Assembly: GCA_037039925.1 (NCBI GenBank)
Contig: JAXRKP010000001.1
Location: 741,001-805,000, forward strand
Length of the DNA stretch: 64,000 nucleotides
Direction of reading: 5' to 3'
Source of the DNA: Doris montereyensis
Lineage: Eukaryota; Mollusca; Gastropoda; Nudibranchia; Dorididae
The translations under genes were made by a program, and so were the position numbers. Below are positions 16,113-28,100 of the stretch, in pieces. How positions within the stretch are numbered: the stretch's first letter is position 1; each line of letters begins with the position of its first letter. The notes beneath the pieces are model-generated. The model was not told the DNA's origin and did not search any database. It was given only the letters and a program-made list of their open reading frames with translations.

Positions 16113-19100
16113 TAATACAAGAACATCGCGATCAGTGCAGACGCATGTAGCATTCTGTTTGGGATATGCGATCCTCAATAGTATTAATAATATTTTCTGA
16201 AACTAATACTATAGTAATATTTCATGTGGGCCTTCTACTACCATTACGCTGCATGATTATTGATTTTCTTTCAAGGTCGCACGTGATAACCAGTATTATA
16301 AGACTTGAGCGCTATTCACAGTCTTGGTAAAAACTTAAAAGTTTGAGCCAGGAATAAAAGTGAAGTTTCTGTGATTTCAGTAATGAAGGAAGGAAAGTTC
16401 CTTTAAGGACATTGCGGCCCATATCGCCAGGGCTTAAATCACCTTACTCAGGCCTTATATGCTTTATTTACAAATTTGTGCTTTGAATCTAATCTAAATT
16501 AGACTCTAGATTGTTTGTCATTCATATTGATTTTGTGTCCTTGGTATGTCCTAGCTACGTCTAAAACTGAAATCCAGAAAAATATAAATTTATATTTAAA
16601 TTTATACAATAGTTAGTGATAGCTGGGTGTGGGAATGAGAGAATACCTCTTCTGAATTTATCAAATACATCGGTCACTCTCACTGTCCCTCATTTTACCT
16701 CCCAGTGTCCTTTGTTTTGACTTTTCAAACTTTGCAACCCTGGTGTACAGTGATTTATTTATTTATTTTTGAAACTTATTTAGTTTGGTTTGTCATAAAT
16801 TCTTTTTCCTGTTTATCGTGTTTATTAAGCTTTGTCAAATTTAAGATTTTTGGTCTTACATATGTGTGAAATAACTTAATTTTCTTACAGATATCAATTT
16901 GTGGTTTAAAAATTAAGGACATTGACTTTTATGACAATTATTATTAGATCTAGTTAATTTCTGTCTTATTTTGGATTTTATGAAAATTTTTTAAACAGAA
17001 CTTCTGGTTTGTTTGTGGGTTGAGGAGAGGTGGTGGGGGGTCAGGGTCCTTTCTGTGTGTTTTTTTTTATTTGTTGCTGATTTGTTCAGGGTTTATGTCT
17101 TGGTTTTATTTTCAATTTTGGTAATAGGAAGAAGTTTTACATGCGTTGATCTTGTGAAAACACTATATGTGTAGAAATATATTAGCCAGTCAAGAATTGG
17201 CTTTTGTCTTTAGAAATGCTTTAACATTTTTATTGAAATTTATGTAAGAAATATGCCCTTTACCCGCATGTAATATATTATATTGTTTTGCTGTCACCTG
17301 AGTAATAACTCAAAAATAACAAGCTAGAAGAATGAAATCCTCAATCATCTCTCATTTTGCAGGTCCCAGGACAAAAATATTCGAGGAAGATGGTTCCAGG
17401 CAATTTATGACCCAGGACACTACAGTTCAAAATATTATTATCATAGACTCAGAGGACGATGATACTTTCTTTGAGAAAACCAGCAAGAGAGACCAGCAAC
17501 AGACAGAATTTTGGAAGTTTCTCGCGGACAAAGGGCCAGAAAAAAAAACAATGCTAAAAATCTTACTTTGAAAGTAGGAAGAGGTAAAAAGAGGTCATCT
17601 TTAACCTCTGGTAAAAATCAAAAGAAGAATCTACCTCAGAAGAGTTCTAAAAATCCAGATAGGATTTCTAACTCTGCGAAAAAATGTGATGAGCTGTCTA
17701 GTGAGACCTCTAGTTCTCAAAATAGTTTGAAAGACTACTATAGTCCAAGTAAACAAGGAAACTGCAAAAGGAAGATACCGGACTTGGATATCATCTGTTG
17801 CAATGAAGACAACATCTGTGATCAGGCTGGGAAGCATTATAGTCAGACAAAGAAGAGGTTACTGAGTTCTGGAAATGAATGCCAGGACACCTCTACCATA
17901 AACTCAAAAGAAACTGTAGATTACAAATGCCTTTCTCCAAATTCATCTCCTGTCAAGGACATTTCAGGGACAGATGAGCTTGAGAACTATAAGTGTGAAA
18001 TCATGGATAATGTCAATGGCGGCGCAGATTCTCCCCAGTTGTTAATGTTCTTGTTTTAAGGAAGATTCGTCTCCCTCTGATCAGTCAGAAATAGAATCAT
18101 TGAACGAAAAGGCGGGGAAGGGTTGCCTGGTGGATTTTTTATGGATGGGGAAGATGATCTTTTCGAGGAAACTTGTGAAGGCGGAGACGCAAAGTCAAAT
18201 GCAGATGACATCCCTGGGCATGCGTCTTCATCGTGTCCTGAAAACCACATGTCTAGGTTACCTAGTTCAAAATTGCAAATTGGTGCTGAGATAGAAGACT
18301 TGTTGTCATTGCCCAAGACTGTACATTCCAGATCTTCAGATTGCACCAAAACTGCTAAAGTGGATGCTGATGTTTTACAAGAACCCAAAACATTGTCACC
18401 TCTGAAAGCTCAGAAACAGACATCTCTATATTCCTTTTTAAGGCCAGAGCATTGACTTCCATTGGAAAACCTTTCTCAGCTGCATCATCGGCCATTGATA
18501 CAATTAAAGTTGTTTATGGTCAGGTCGCGTCTCGTCCCGGTCTAAGATCATATTCATCCACTCCAGTTTCATCTTCCTACCAAAATAAACATCCTTTGGT
18601 TAAAGTCAAACCAGCAACTGCCGTCTCACAGACTGCCTCACAAGCAGAGGGGAGTGGAAAAGGATACAATAGAAACAACCGACAATGTCCGTTTTATAAG
18701 AAGATTCCAGGTAAAACTTTTTTGTAGAACTTAAATAAAACATACTCTCTCTACACTACTGTTTTGTACACATTGTCATGTACTCTGAGTGTTGTTCATG
18801 GCAAACAGTAGCTTTTGGTGGGTGCCACTGCAAGGTACTACGCTTCATTCCTTTCACTATATTTCACATCTCTTTCGTCTTGATGTTGTCTCTTAGTTCA
18901 CCCCAAGATCACTTCATACAGTGGATTGGGTGAATTGCAAAGAATTTAAGACAAGCAAACATTGATAGCAACAATGTAGGTGTAGGTGAAAGTTAATCAA
19001 TACAAATCATATGAAAAACTGTTGATTATAATTGAAAAAGAAGGAATCTATTTGTATAGAACCTTTCCAGAGATGTCAGTCAACCTAAAGAAAAAATTGA

Positions 19101-22100
19101 GCCTCAGGAGTTTTTCGTCTTTAAAGTTCGTAAACTCATACTTTAAAGGATAGATTTGTGTTGAGACCTATTTGATCTGGGAGGAAATAAAAGAATTATG
19201 AATTTAAGAAAGAAAAATTTATCAGTTTACAATTTAAAATTATTTTTTTTGCTCCGTAGGCAAAATCTAGTACAGTTCAAAAGATATGATAGACTGAGCA
19301 GGCCTGTTTTATCGTAAATATCATCACCATTAGATTCACACTATTTGTTAATTTTCTGTTTATCTAATGTTCTATTTTGTGTTGGGTATACCAACATTCA
19401 TATCCATTTCCTTGTGTTCAGCATTAGTTTTCAATCGCTCCTTTAGTTTAGGCGTCATATTGTCCTTTTCATTTTTTGTTGTCGTGAAGAACAAACTCTT
19501 AACTACTGAACCTGTTATGCTGCAAAGCTCCTTTCTTCAGTCTCATAATGAAAGATAACTTTTGTTTTGCTCCTGCTGTCATGAAATAGCCTATAGCTTT
19601 TGTCCAATGTTGGCCAGCTTTGTGAAGAAGTTAAAGAACGAGTTTAAATTTAACGCAAGCTAGCTTTCTGATTCCAATGTCATTACATGTAATAAAGGCC
19701 CATGTATGTTTTTAGAGAGATAAATGTAATGTTTCTTCTCCATTTAATTTCACAAATTCATGTCATGTAGGTACAAGTATCACAGTGGACGCCTTCAGGT
19801 ACGGGTCATCCCTGACTGCCAGGCTTATTTCCTCACCCATTTCCATTACGACCACTACGGTGGCCTGACCAAGAAATTTTCTCAACCCATTTTTTGCAGT
19901 CAGGTAAGAGGAAGAAAGTACAGTATCGTTAAAAGAAATTGTCTTCAATGCTCTTTATTGCAATCAGATGAGGATAGTGAATATTAGAGCCATAAGAAAT
20001 TGTTTATAAATCTTTTACGCTGTCACATAACACAGAGGAGGGGGGTGGAGGTTAGAGCCAAAATAAATTTTTCCCTCCCGGGAAAGTCATGATAGTAGAA
20101 GCAAAATGGATTGGATGACATTTTTTTTACCCATGGATAGCATCAGAGTTAAAAAACTGAATGATTATTTTAAAGCTCTCTCCCCCTCCCCCTCGTCCCC
20201 TTTAGTAACACCAAAGAAAAGAGATAAGAAAACCCAACTGTCCTCCCTTGTAAGCAACCATTTGCACCTCAGCAGTGAGAAGTGAATGACAGATATAGAG
20301 TCTCTGAATCATGAAGGGCATGGGTGAATGTGACAGTCACCATTTTTAAAATAAAAATTTCTCTTGGAGCGTAGATGACTACAACCCCATTTACAACTAG
20401 CTAGATAACTAGATAGATAGACATATAATCAATGCAGAACTGTACAATTAATTCAGTGTATGTGTTATCCTTTTCAATGGTTCAATCAGTTTTTGATTTG
20501 ATTGTCAGGTGACTGGTAACCTGGTAGAGAGTCGGCTTGGTGTCAACAACAAAGTGGATCAATCGACTTCCTATGTGGAAGCCATGCCAAGTAGCAGATG
20601 CGACCTTGACCCTGATGGAAGCTAATCAGTACGTTTCTGTTCCTCATTTGACGTATATTGTGTTTCAGACTTATTCTGCCCCAAGTCAAGCCAAGATATT
20701 ATTCCTGAATCTCTGTGCAAGAATCGTCCCAATTTCTTTTCTTTTTCTCTTTTCTCTTAATTCTTCTTCAAGGGAAAGTTCCACCACAACAAGGTACTAA
20801 CAGTTTTTTTTTTTAGCTTTTCTCTGTGCACAACAAAATTTCATCTGTTCTTTTCTCCTTTCAACTTATTTAGAAACAAATGCTAAAATAAGAGACGGTG
20901 TAGCTGAACCGTAGTGTTTTGAGCTAGTAATCACGACGACACTGGTTGAAACCCCGTGGCTGGTACAGGTGGGGTTTTTTACAACATTGTACTCTTAGGA
21001 AAGGTACTTCTCTCTATTTTCCTCACTTGACTCAGGTGTGAGCAGTACCCAGCTATAGATAGAGAAAAATCTTGTCGGAGTGTTAGTACAAAAGGCCTAA
21101 CACTAACAGGTTTGTGTACTGTATGCTCCCCGGGAGTGGAGAAGGACTTTGAATGAAATCACATGCTGGGTGATAAATGATGTACAGTTGGTGGGCCTGC
21201 ACTTATGCGGGAATACAGACTATACATCCATCTTTATCCATCCATCTTTAAAGAAAGAATAGTTTCTGTCTACTCAAGTGCCTGGACTGGTGCCCAGTTT
21301 TCACCTTTTGAAATGTGAAAACCTGTCACTATTGCTCTTGTTATAAACTGTCTTTGCCTTTCTTTTCTTTTTTTTTATAATGACTTATCAAGTCTCTCTT
21401 TCTATGAATTTTCTCTGTCAGCTGTCCAGGTGCAGTCATTGTGTTGTTTGTGACAAAAGACGGCAGAAAAATTCTTCATACAGGAGATTTCCGAGCGTGC
21501 CCTGAAATGGAGAGCTATCCCATGATAAAGAACATCGTTGTAGATGAATTGTACCTCGACACAACGTAAGTTTTGGCCATTTCATTAATCCGTCTCTCTA
21601 TCAACAGGGTCCTCACTGGGTCGGGAAATCGGAAAAGTCGGGGAATAGTCAAGATTTTCTACATCGGGTAAAATTCGGGAGAAATTGGTCTTGAAAAAAA
21701 TAATACTCTTGAATTTTGCGAACGTGTCAGGAAAATTACAATGGATACAGAAGTTGTGCGATCAACTACTTTTGTGTGCGCTTGGAGCCTCACCTTAATC
21801 GTGAATGGCAGCGCCGCCTCTCGACCCGACAGGGGAACCTACTCCATGCAACCCATTGAGGGAAGCTACTGCAACACGTCATTTCTTAGTTAATTTAGCG
21901 ATGGGGATTTTCCGGTTTTTCCCGGATGAGTGCTATGTACAAAGGTTGTGTAACTTCAGTGTGGAGTGCTAATTTGATCTAATAATCATACTTGATATCA
22001 CCCGTAACTGATCAAAATGTAATAGACCCAGCTTTATAACAAATAGAAATAGTAATCCAACATTATTTACGGGCATGCTTGTCTTAAATAAATGTTCACC

Positions 22101-25100
22101 TTTTCCTTAACAGCACTTACTTCATGTTCATGTCAATTCAACTAATTTAAGAGAATGTGCATTGTTTGTGTATATGAGTGTGCTAAAAGCTGATGCATTT
22201 TCACTACAGGATATTCTGTTGGCACGGAAAGTCATACAACAATGATTCATTGTTTTGCAAATGATAAGATTTATGGTGCTAAATGAACTGGCTATCCTTG
22301 GTGGTCTCTGACATATGCACTACAAGTTATCAGGGTACAGTGAGAATTTGTGTTCATTGTTGGGGAGCCTTGGTCTCATCTTTGTACAGAGCAATTGGAC
22401 TTTGCTCTCACTGTTATGATGTTATATTTACCTTATTATTAAACACGTCTGCTTTAAAACCCAGGCTGTCTTGGCGTGAATTGACTTTTCATTTTCACAA
22501 CAGAATATCTTACACACAAGAAAGGTGAAGGGATCGTGAAATACTGTGTGAATGTGTGTGTTGGGCTGAAATAAGCTCATGGGCACACTATTTTATGTTT
22601 GACAAACATATCAACATTTTTACGCAGCCGTTTAAAACTATTAAATGCATAACGATTCCCAGACAAAGGGTAGAAAATGCACTTCTCTTATGAGATGAAC
22701 CAGATTCACAATATTATTAACTGTGCCTGCCTTAGCCTTGTGCATACACAACTGTATGTAATTATCTGAATGTGTAAATGTAGGAGATAAATGTGTGTAA
22801 GAGAAGAAACTAAAAGATGTTTATTTTATCATATATGTGTTTTGGTATATTTACATATGTACTATTTATTGCACACTTCACATGAAACAAAAGTCAAGTT
22901 ACTTTTAACACTTATATTCCATCCTTCACAAACATTCAGAAAGAAAGACATCATTAAAAATGTTTTTTAAGTCTTGTTTTTGTTGTAAACACCATTAAAA
23001 AAAAATTGTTGCTGAATTTTTGCATTGCAGATACTGCAATCCTTCATACAATTTTCCCAGCCAAAAAGAAGTTATCGATTTTGTTGTGTCAGTGGTTGAA
23101 AAATACGTAGAAGCTCACCCCAAGACCTTGATTGTTTGTGGGGCATACACCATTGGAAAAGAGAAAATATTTTCAGGTAAATTGAAAGTCGAGCAAACTA
23201 CGTAAAACATGGTGGGGGGGGGGGGGGGGTCCTGAAATGTTCTTTTTGCTTTTGAGTTTAGGTGTTTGCTTTTAGTATGTACATGAGTAACTGTCAAAAT
23301 AGAGTCATCCTATATCATTGAAAAGTTTGTAGCATCCTTGGTTGCCATAAAAACGGCCGCCATCTTGGATTTTGACCCACTTTTCAAAATGTATCTCCTT
23401 TCTCAGTTATGAATAATTTCACTCAAAACCTGTGCATATCGTATTTTCCGTTCAATATCTAAAGAGTGACGTCTGTTGTTTTTTAAAAATATTTTGCATA
23501 GTTTATTTAAGATGAATTTTTGAAAATACTATATATCATGAATGTACAAAAAAGGCATTTAAATTATTATTTTTATTTCTCAAAACCTTTACAATATATT
23601 AAAAAAAAACCGACGTCATTTTATAAACACTGACAAGAGGAACCTGTGTGCCAAATAAAATACAAATCGTTCGATAAATGGCGGAGGAGATAGAATTTTA
23701 GGGTGAAAAAATATATTTCGAAAAATGCAAGTAAAAAAATCAAAAGAAAATAACACAAAACAAACGCTTCAGACGGGTTTCCTTGTTGTAGCAGCCCCCT
23801 TACTTTTTCAACAGTCTCTGGCATTGTTACTTATGTAAAGACGATTATAAATCTAGGTTTAGATGTGCACTGTTGTTAAAACAGAAGTCAAAATGACTAG
23901 TTTTTTGTTTTTTCCTCTATGTCCTATGCTTGTGCATACACACTGACGCGCAACGCCTCTTACATCACAATGAAATGGGCCGAAGCCACGATCGGTGTCG
24001 GCAGAAACAAGGTCTACTCGGTATTGCCACATTTGGTGATTAACTGCCAATATACAGGTTTTTACTGCCATCTTCTCAGTCAGTGTTAGGGTAATTTACG
24101 TCAAAATTTTGATTGTTTTTACATACCTCGCCTACAAAATATTTTGTTTAAAAAAAGAATTATACGTCATATGGACATTTTTCTGCCATGAATTTGTAGA
24201 TAAAAGATCGTTCTACTTGAATACGCAAAGAACAGAAAATCAACCGTTTGGTCCAAAACTTACCAGTCCAGGTGGCATACACCACCCCCCCTCCCCCACC
24301 TTAATGCTGGAATTGTAGGAATTTCATTCTGTTCATTGTAGAACTAGCCTTTGTGTTAAGTAAGTGAAATGACTGTGTAAAGCACTGTGTCATGTTTCCT
24401 TTCTCTGCTTCTCATTTATCTTCACTAAGGAGTTGTTATGTTATCATTGTCTGTAAGGTGTTCATTTGACATTCAATGACGTCGAGGTTTGTTTTCTTAT
24501 CTGAGAATACTACATGTTACTTATTTATTTATCCTCATGGTGCTTGGGCGGCACACAAGGCTGACTAAATTCACCTGTAACTTTGTATTTTGACCCATTG
24601 TCGGTTACTGTAACAGGTTGGGTTGTTTTTTTACAAGTTAACCCTATGCCTAACCCCCAATCCCGGAGGACTGGGATATATTTTGGGGATTCACTCTTAT
24701 CCTAGACAAGTAGCTTTCCCAAGCTCAAATCAGGGTTTTCCTTCTCCTAGACAAACTGCCTTTCCATGTTAACAAGCTCTGTCCACCCGGGGAGAGGTTC
24801 TAAAGGCGCCTCGATTCGCCTGCTAGCCATCTCACAGGACATCTAGAGTATTTTCTAGGGGCTGAGTTCCCACTCTGCAGCCCTACTCTGTCTTCACTGG
24901 TAAAACGTTTTTATGTGTAGATAGGACACTAAAATAATTAGTTGATGAAGAGATAGATGATTTATCGTAGATAATCACAAATGTGTAACCCAAAGGCTGT
25001 TTGGCCGTAGATTGTGTTTGAATGGCAGTGCTCAAACCATGGATAGAAAGGAATAATACAGCAATAGGTTGATACTGATAGTTAAATTTTAAAAAGAATA

Positions 25101-28100
25101 GATAGTAATAGTAAGGCCTAAGAGGAACAAGACAAGAGAGAGAAACAACAAAAAACCAATGAAAGGACAAGATACAAAACAAATGATGGAGAGAAGTGGT
25201 CACAAGGACCCCTACGTAAATACCTGATTATGTAAGTTCTTCTTTCAGGAAGTTCAGGAAAAATGAAAGTAAAAACACAATCTAGATGTGAACAAAAAAG
25301 CCAGTGGTTTTTAAAGTAAACTTTATCTTTCTACCTTTAGCAATAGCCAAGGCTTTAGACTCCAAAATTTGTGTGATGAGTGACAAGAAGAAAGTTCTGG
25401 ATTGCCTACAAGACAAGGAACTGAAGTCGCGATTAACCATGAATTGGTCAGAAGGCCGAGTTCATGTTCTACCAATGCGGCGACTGAATCAACAGGTCAG
25501 TTATTGATTTGTATTTTCTGATCTTTTCTTAATTTTCATGCTGTTTGGTATTTAGTTGTCTTTTAAAAAAAAATATTTTACCTTTCCAATCGGTTCATGT
25601 TGGACTTTTGACAGGTGATAGAGAGAGAGGAAGGAGGAGTTGATGCTATTACAGGAAAAAGAGAGAGAGATGGGGGGGGGGAAGAGACACCGAGAGAGAG
25701 AGAGAGTCCTATGGCACGCTCAATGGTAAAGATGCCGGTGGTTCAGTTGGGAGTTTGGTGTTTAATTGCTGGCCGGCATATCATGTAAAAGTTACTTATA
25801 TAGGCAAGATGTAAGCCATAGTCACATGAGAGAGGGTTGGACAAAAAAAACAAGAAGCAAATCAGGAACATTTGTTAGTTCACCAGTACAGTTTATCAAT
25901 TATTTTAAGATGTGTACACTAAAACAAGTAACAGGGTATAATATTACAGTAGAAATGAAATATTTGAGAGAAAAAGCAGACAAATTGAGAAAAAAACAGA
26001 ATCAGTAAAACAATGATTAGAAAGTAAAACTAAACAGGTGACAACTCACATGGTTTGGTTCTGTGAATAGAACAACATAGCGCCACCATCAGTACATAAG
26101 AAATGTGTTTAGTATGCCGATGGTGTTGGGCACAAACCTGCTGGCCGAAATTTCCAACTTTGAGAAAAATAGCTGTTCATCTTAACAGAAACTAAAACTA
26201 CACTGTGTAAAAATAGCAGAAGACATTATCTTGTAGAAATGCTTCAAAACTACGTTTCATCAAACCGGTAATGTTTAGCTTTTATTTTTCATACCGGCAC
26301 AAAACAGCCAAGTCAATTTTCAACTGAATGGGTCGGTCGAAGTACAAATGGCTGGAAGTTTCAATTTCTTATGTCTCAAAACGGCCACGAAGTTACAATA
26401 AATTAATTTCATGTAAAAAAATAATTAGCCCTTTGGAACAAACATCCCATCCATCTCATGTGTGCAAAATGTCAATTTTAGCATTTTGTCTTCTTGTGGA
26501 CCATACATCCAGCACAAAGTTCATACAGTCCTCCCTTCTTTGATTGTTTCTGTCAATTAAAAATAAACCTCAAAAACCCAACACTTTTTCCCCTTGATGC
26601 AATTTGAATTTACCCAAGAATGGTGTCTCCTCTCCATTACAGTCGTTGTTTGAACACCATGAAAGACATGCACACTTCACCTCCATCTTAGCGTTTGAAC
26701 CTACTGGATGGACTCACAGCTCCAAGTCAATTGGTTTGGGCAACCTGCGGCCAAAATGGAGTTCCCATGCTGTCACCTTGTATGGTAAGCTTGACCGATT
26801 GACAGGTTTTTAAAGGCAGTGCAAACGCTTTGGGCACCGGGGGCTTTGTGTCAAGTGTTAAATTGTCTCATTATTTTTATTCATTATTGCCCGATATTGT
26901 AGGGAAATAAACCCTTTGATTATTGATATATATATATATACAGTGCAGCACGCTTATCTCAGTTTCCTCTAGTTCGGGTCAATGGATTAAGGGTAACAAC
27001 AAATTCAATATTTCCGTGTCGTACCGCCTCTTACATCCCCCGCACCACCCATCTGGTCTCAGTGTCTGTTGTGTCAGGCTTAGATCTAGATATATAGAGT
27101 TATTCAACCAGCGCTTGTCAGTTCAGTCACATGGCCCATGTCGGGTGAAGCGATGCGTTCAAACCAAACTCAAGTGATGCCATGCTTTGTGAAACAGACT
27201 GAAGGATAGGGATATTAATGATCTCAAATATATCATCGGTACTGTACCGGGGTAGTGTTTAAATGACACATAACTGCACTAAACAGCAAACTGCTTTTTC
27301 GAGAGGATAGAATGAGGGGATAAAAAAAAAAAAGAAAGAAAAAAAATTGCATAGTGTGAACACCCCCACACGCACCTTTTCCATATCCACAGTACTGCTA
27401 TAGAATACTGCCTTGTGCATGTACAATCAAGAGGGCTAAGTAGCTATTCTCATACCTTCTTACCTATTTCCTGTAGACAATTCTGAAATGGATGCATTTA
27501 AAACAAAATTTTGTTAAAATTTTATGGGAGTTCATGTTGCTGGTACAAAGGGAAAGAAAATAGAGTTTGAGATAGCCGTGAATCTAACTTTTACGTGTTT
27601 GAGATTGGCATGCTTTGTATATACATGTATTGAGGAGGGTCATAAAATGTTTTATATAGTTTGACACTTGACAGGGACGTGAAAGTGAATGACTTTGAGG
27701 CAGAGCATTATTGCTAGCTTTTTAACCCTTTGGTTGCTATCCTATTTGTCCCTATTTACATCTCAAATACTACGGCTTTTTGATAATTCCTATGAAAAAT
27801 GGTGCTTTTAGGAAAAAAATCTAGCTATCAAACGACACATCACAAGGTAATGAAATTTTCAGGAATATGGACAAGCTAAATATTTGATTGATATATTGAT
27901 TGTTTAGCATCCTCCAAACCCACTCTTGGTCAGATCTCTCTCTGTCACGCCCACTTCCCCCTCTCTGTCCCTCTTCATCACCATAATTCGTAGGCCTAGG
28001 ACTAACATCACGTTCGTCTAAATCTAGATCTAGTTCAGGCCTATCAGCTTCAGAAATCGAGCTAAAATTATCACTCCCAGGCATAAACTCATCACCAGAG

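Noticed and set aside
22283..22528. Open frame in DCLRE1A intron 5
   Set aside because: No homology, no splice context, typical of chance open frames.
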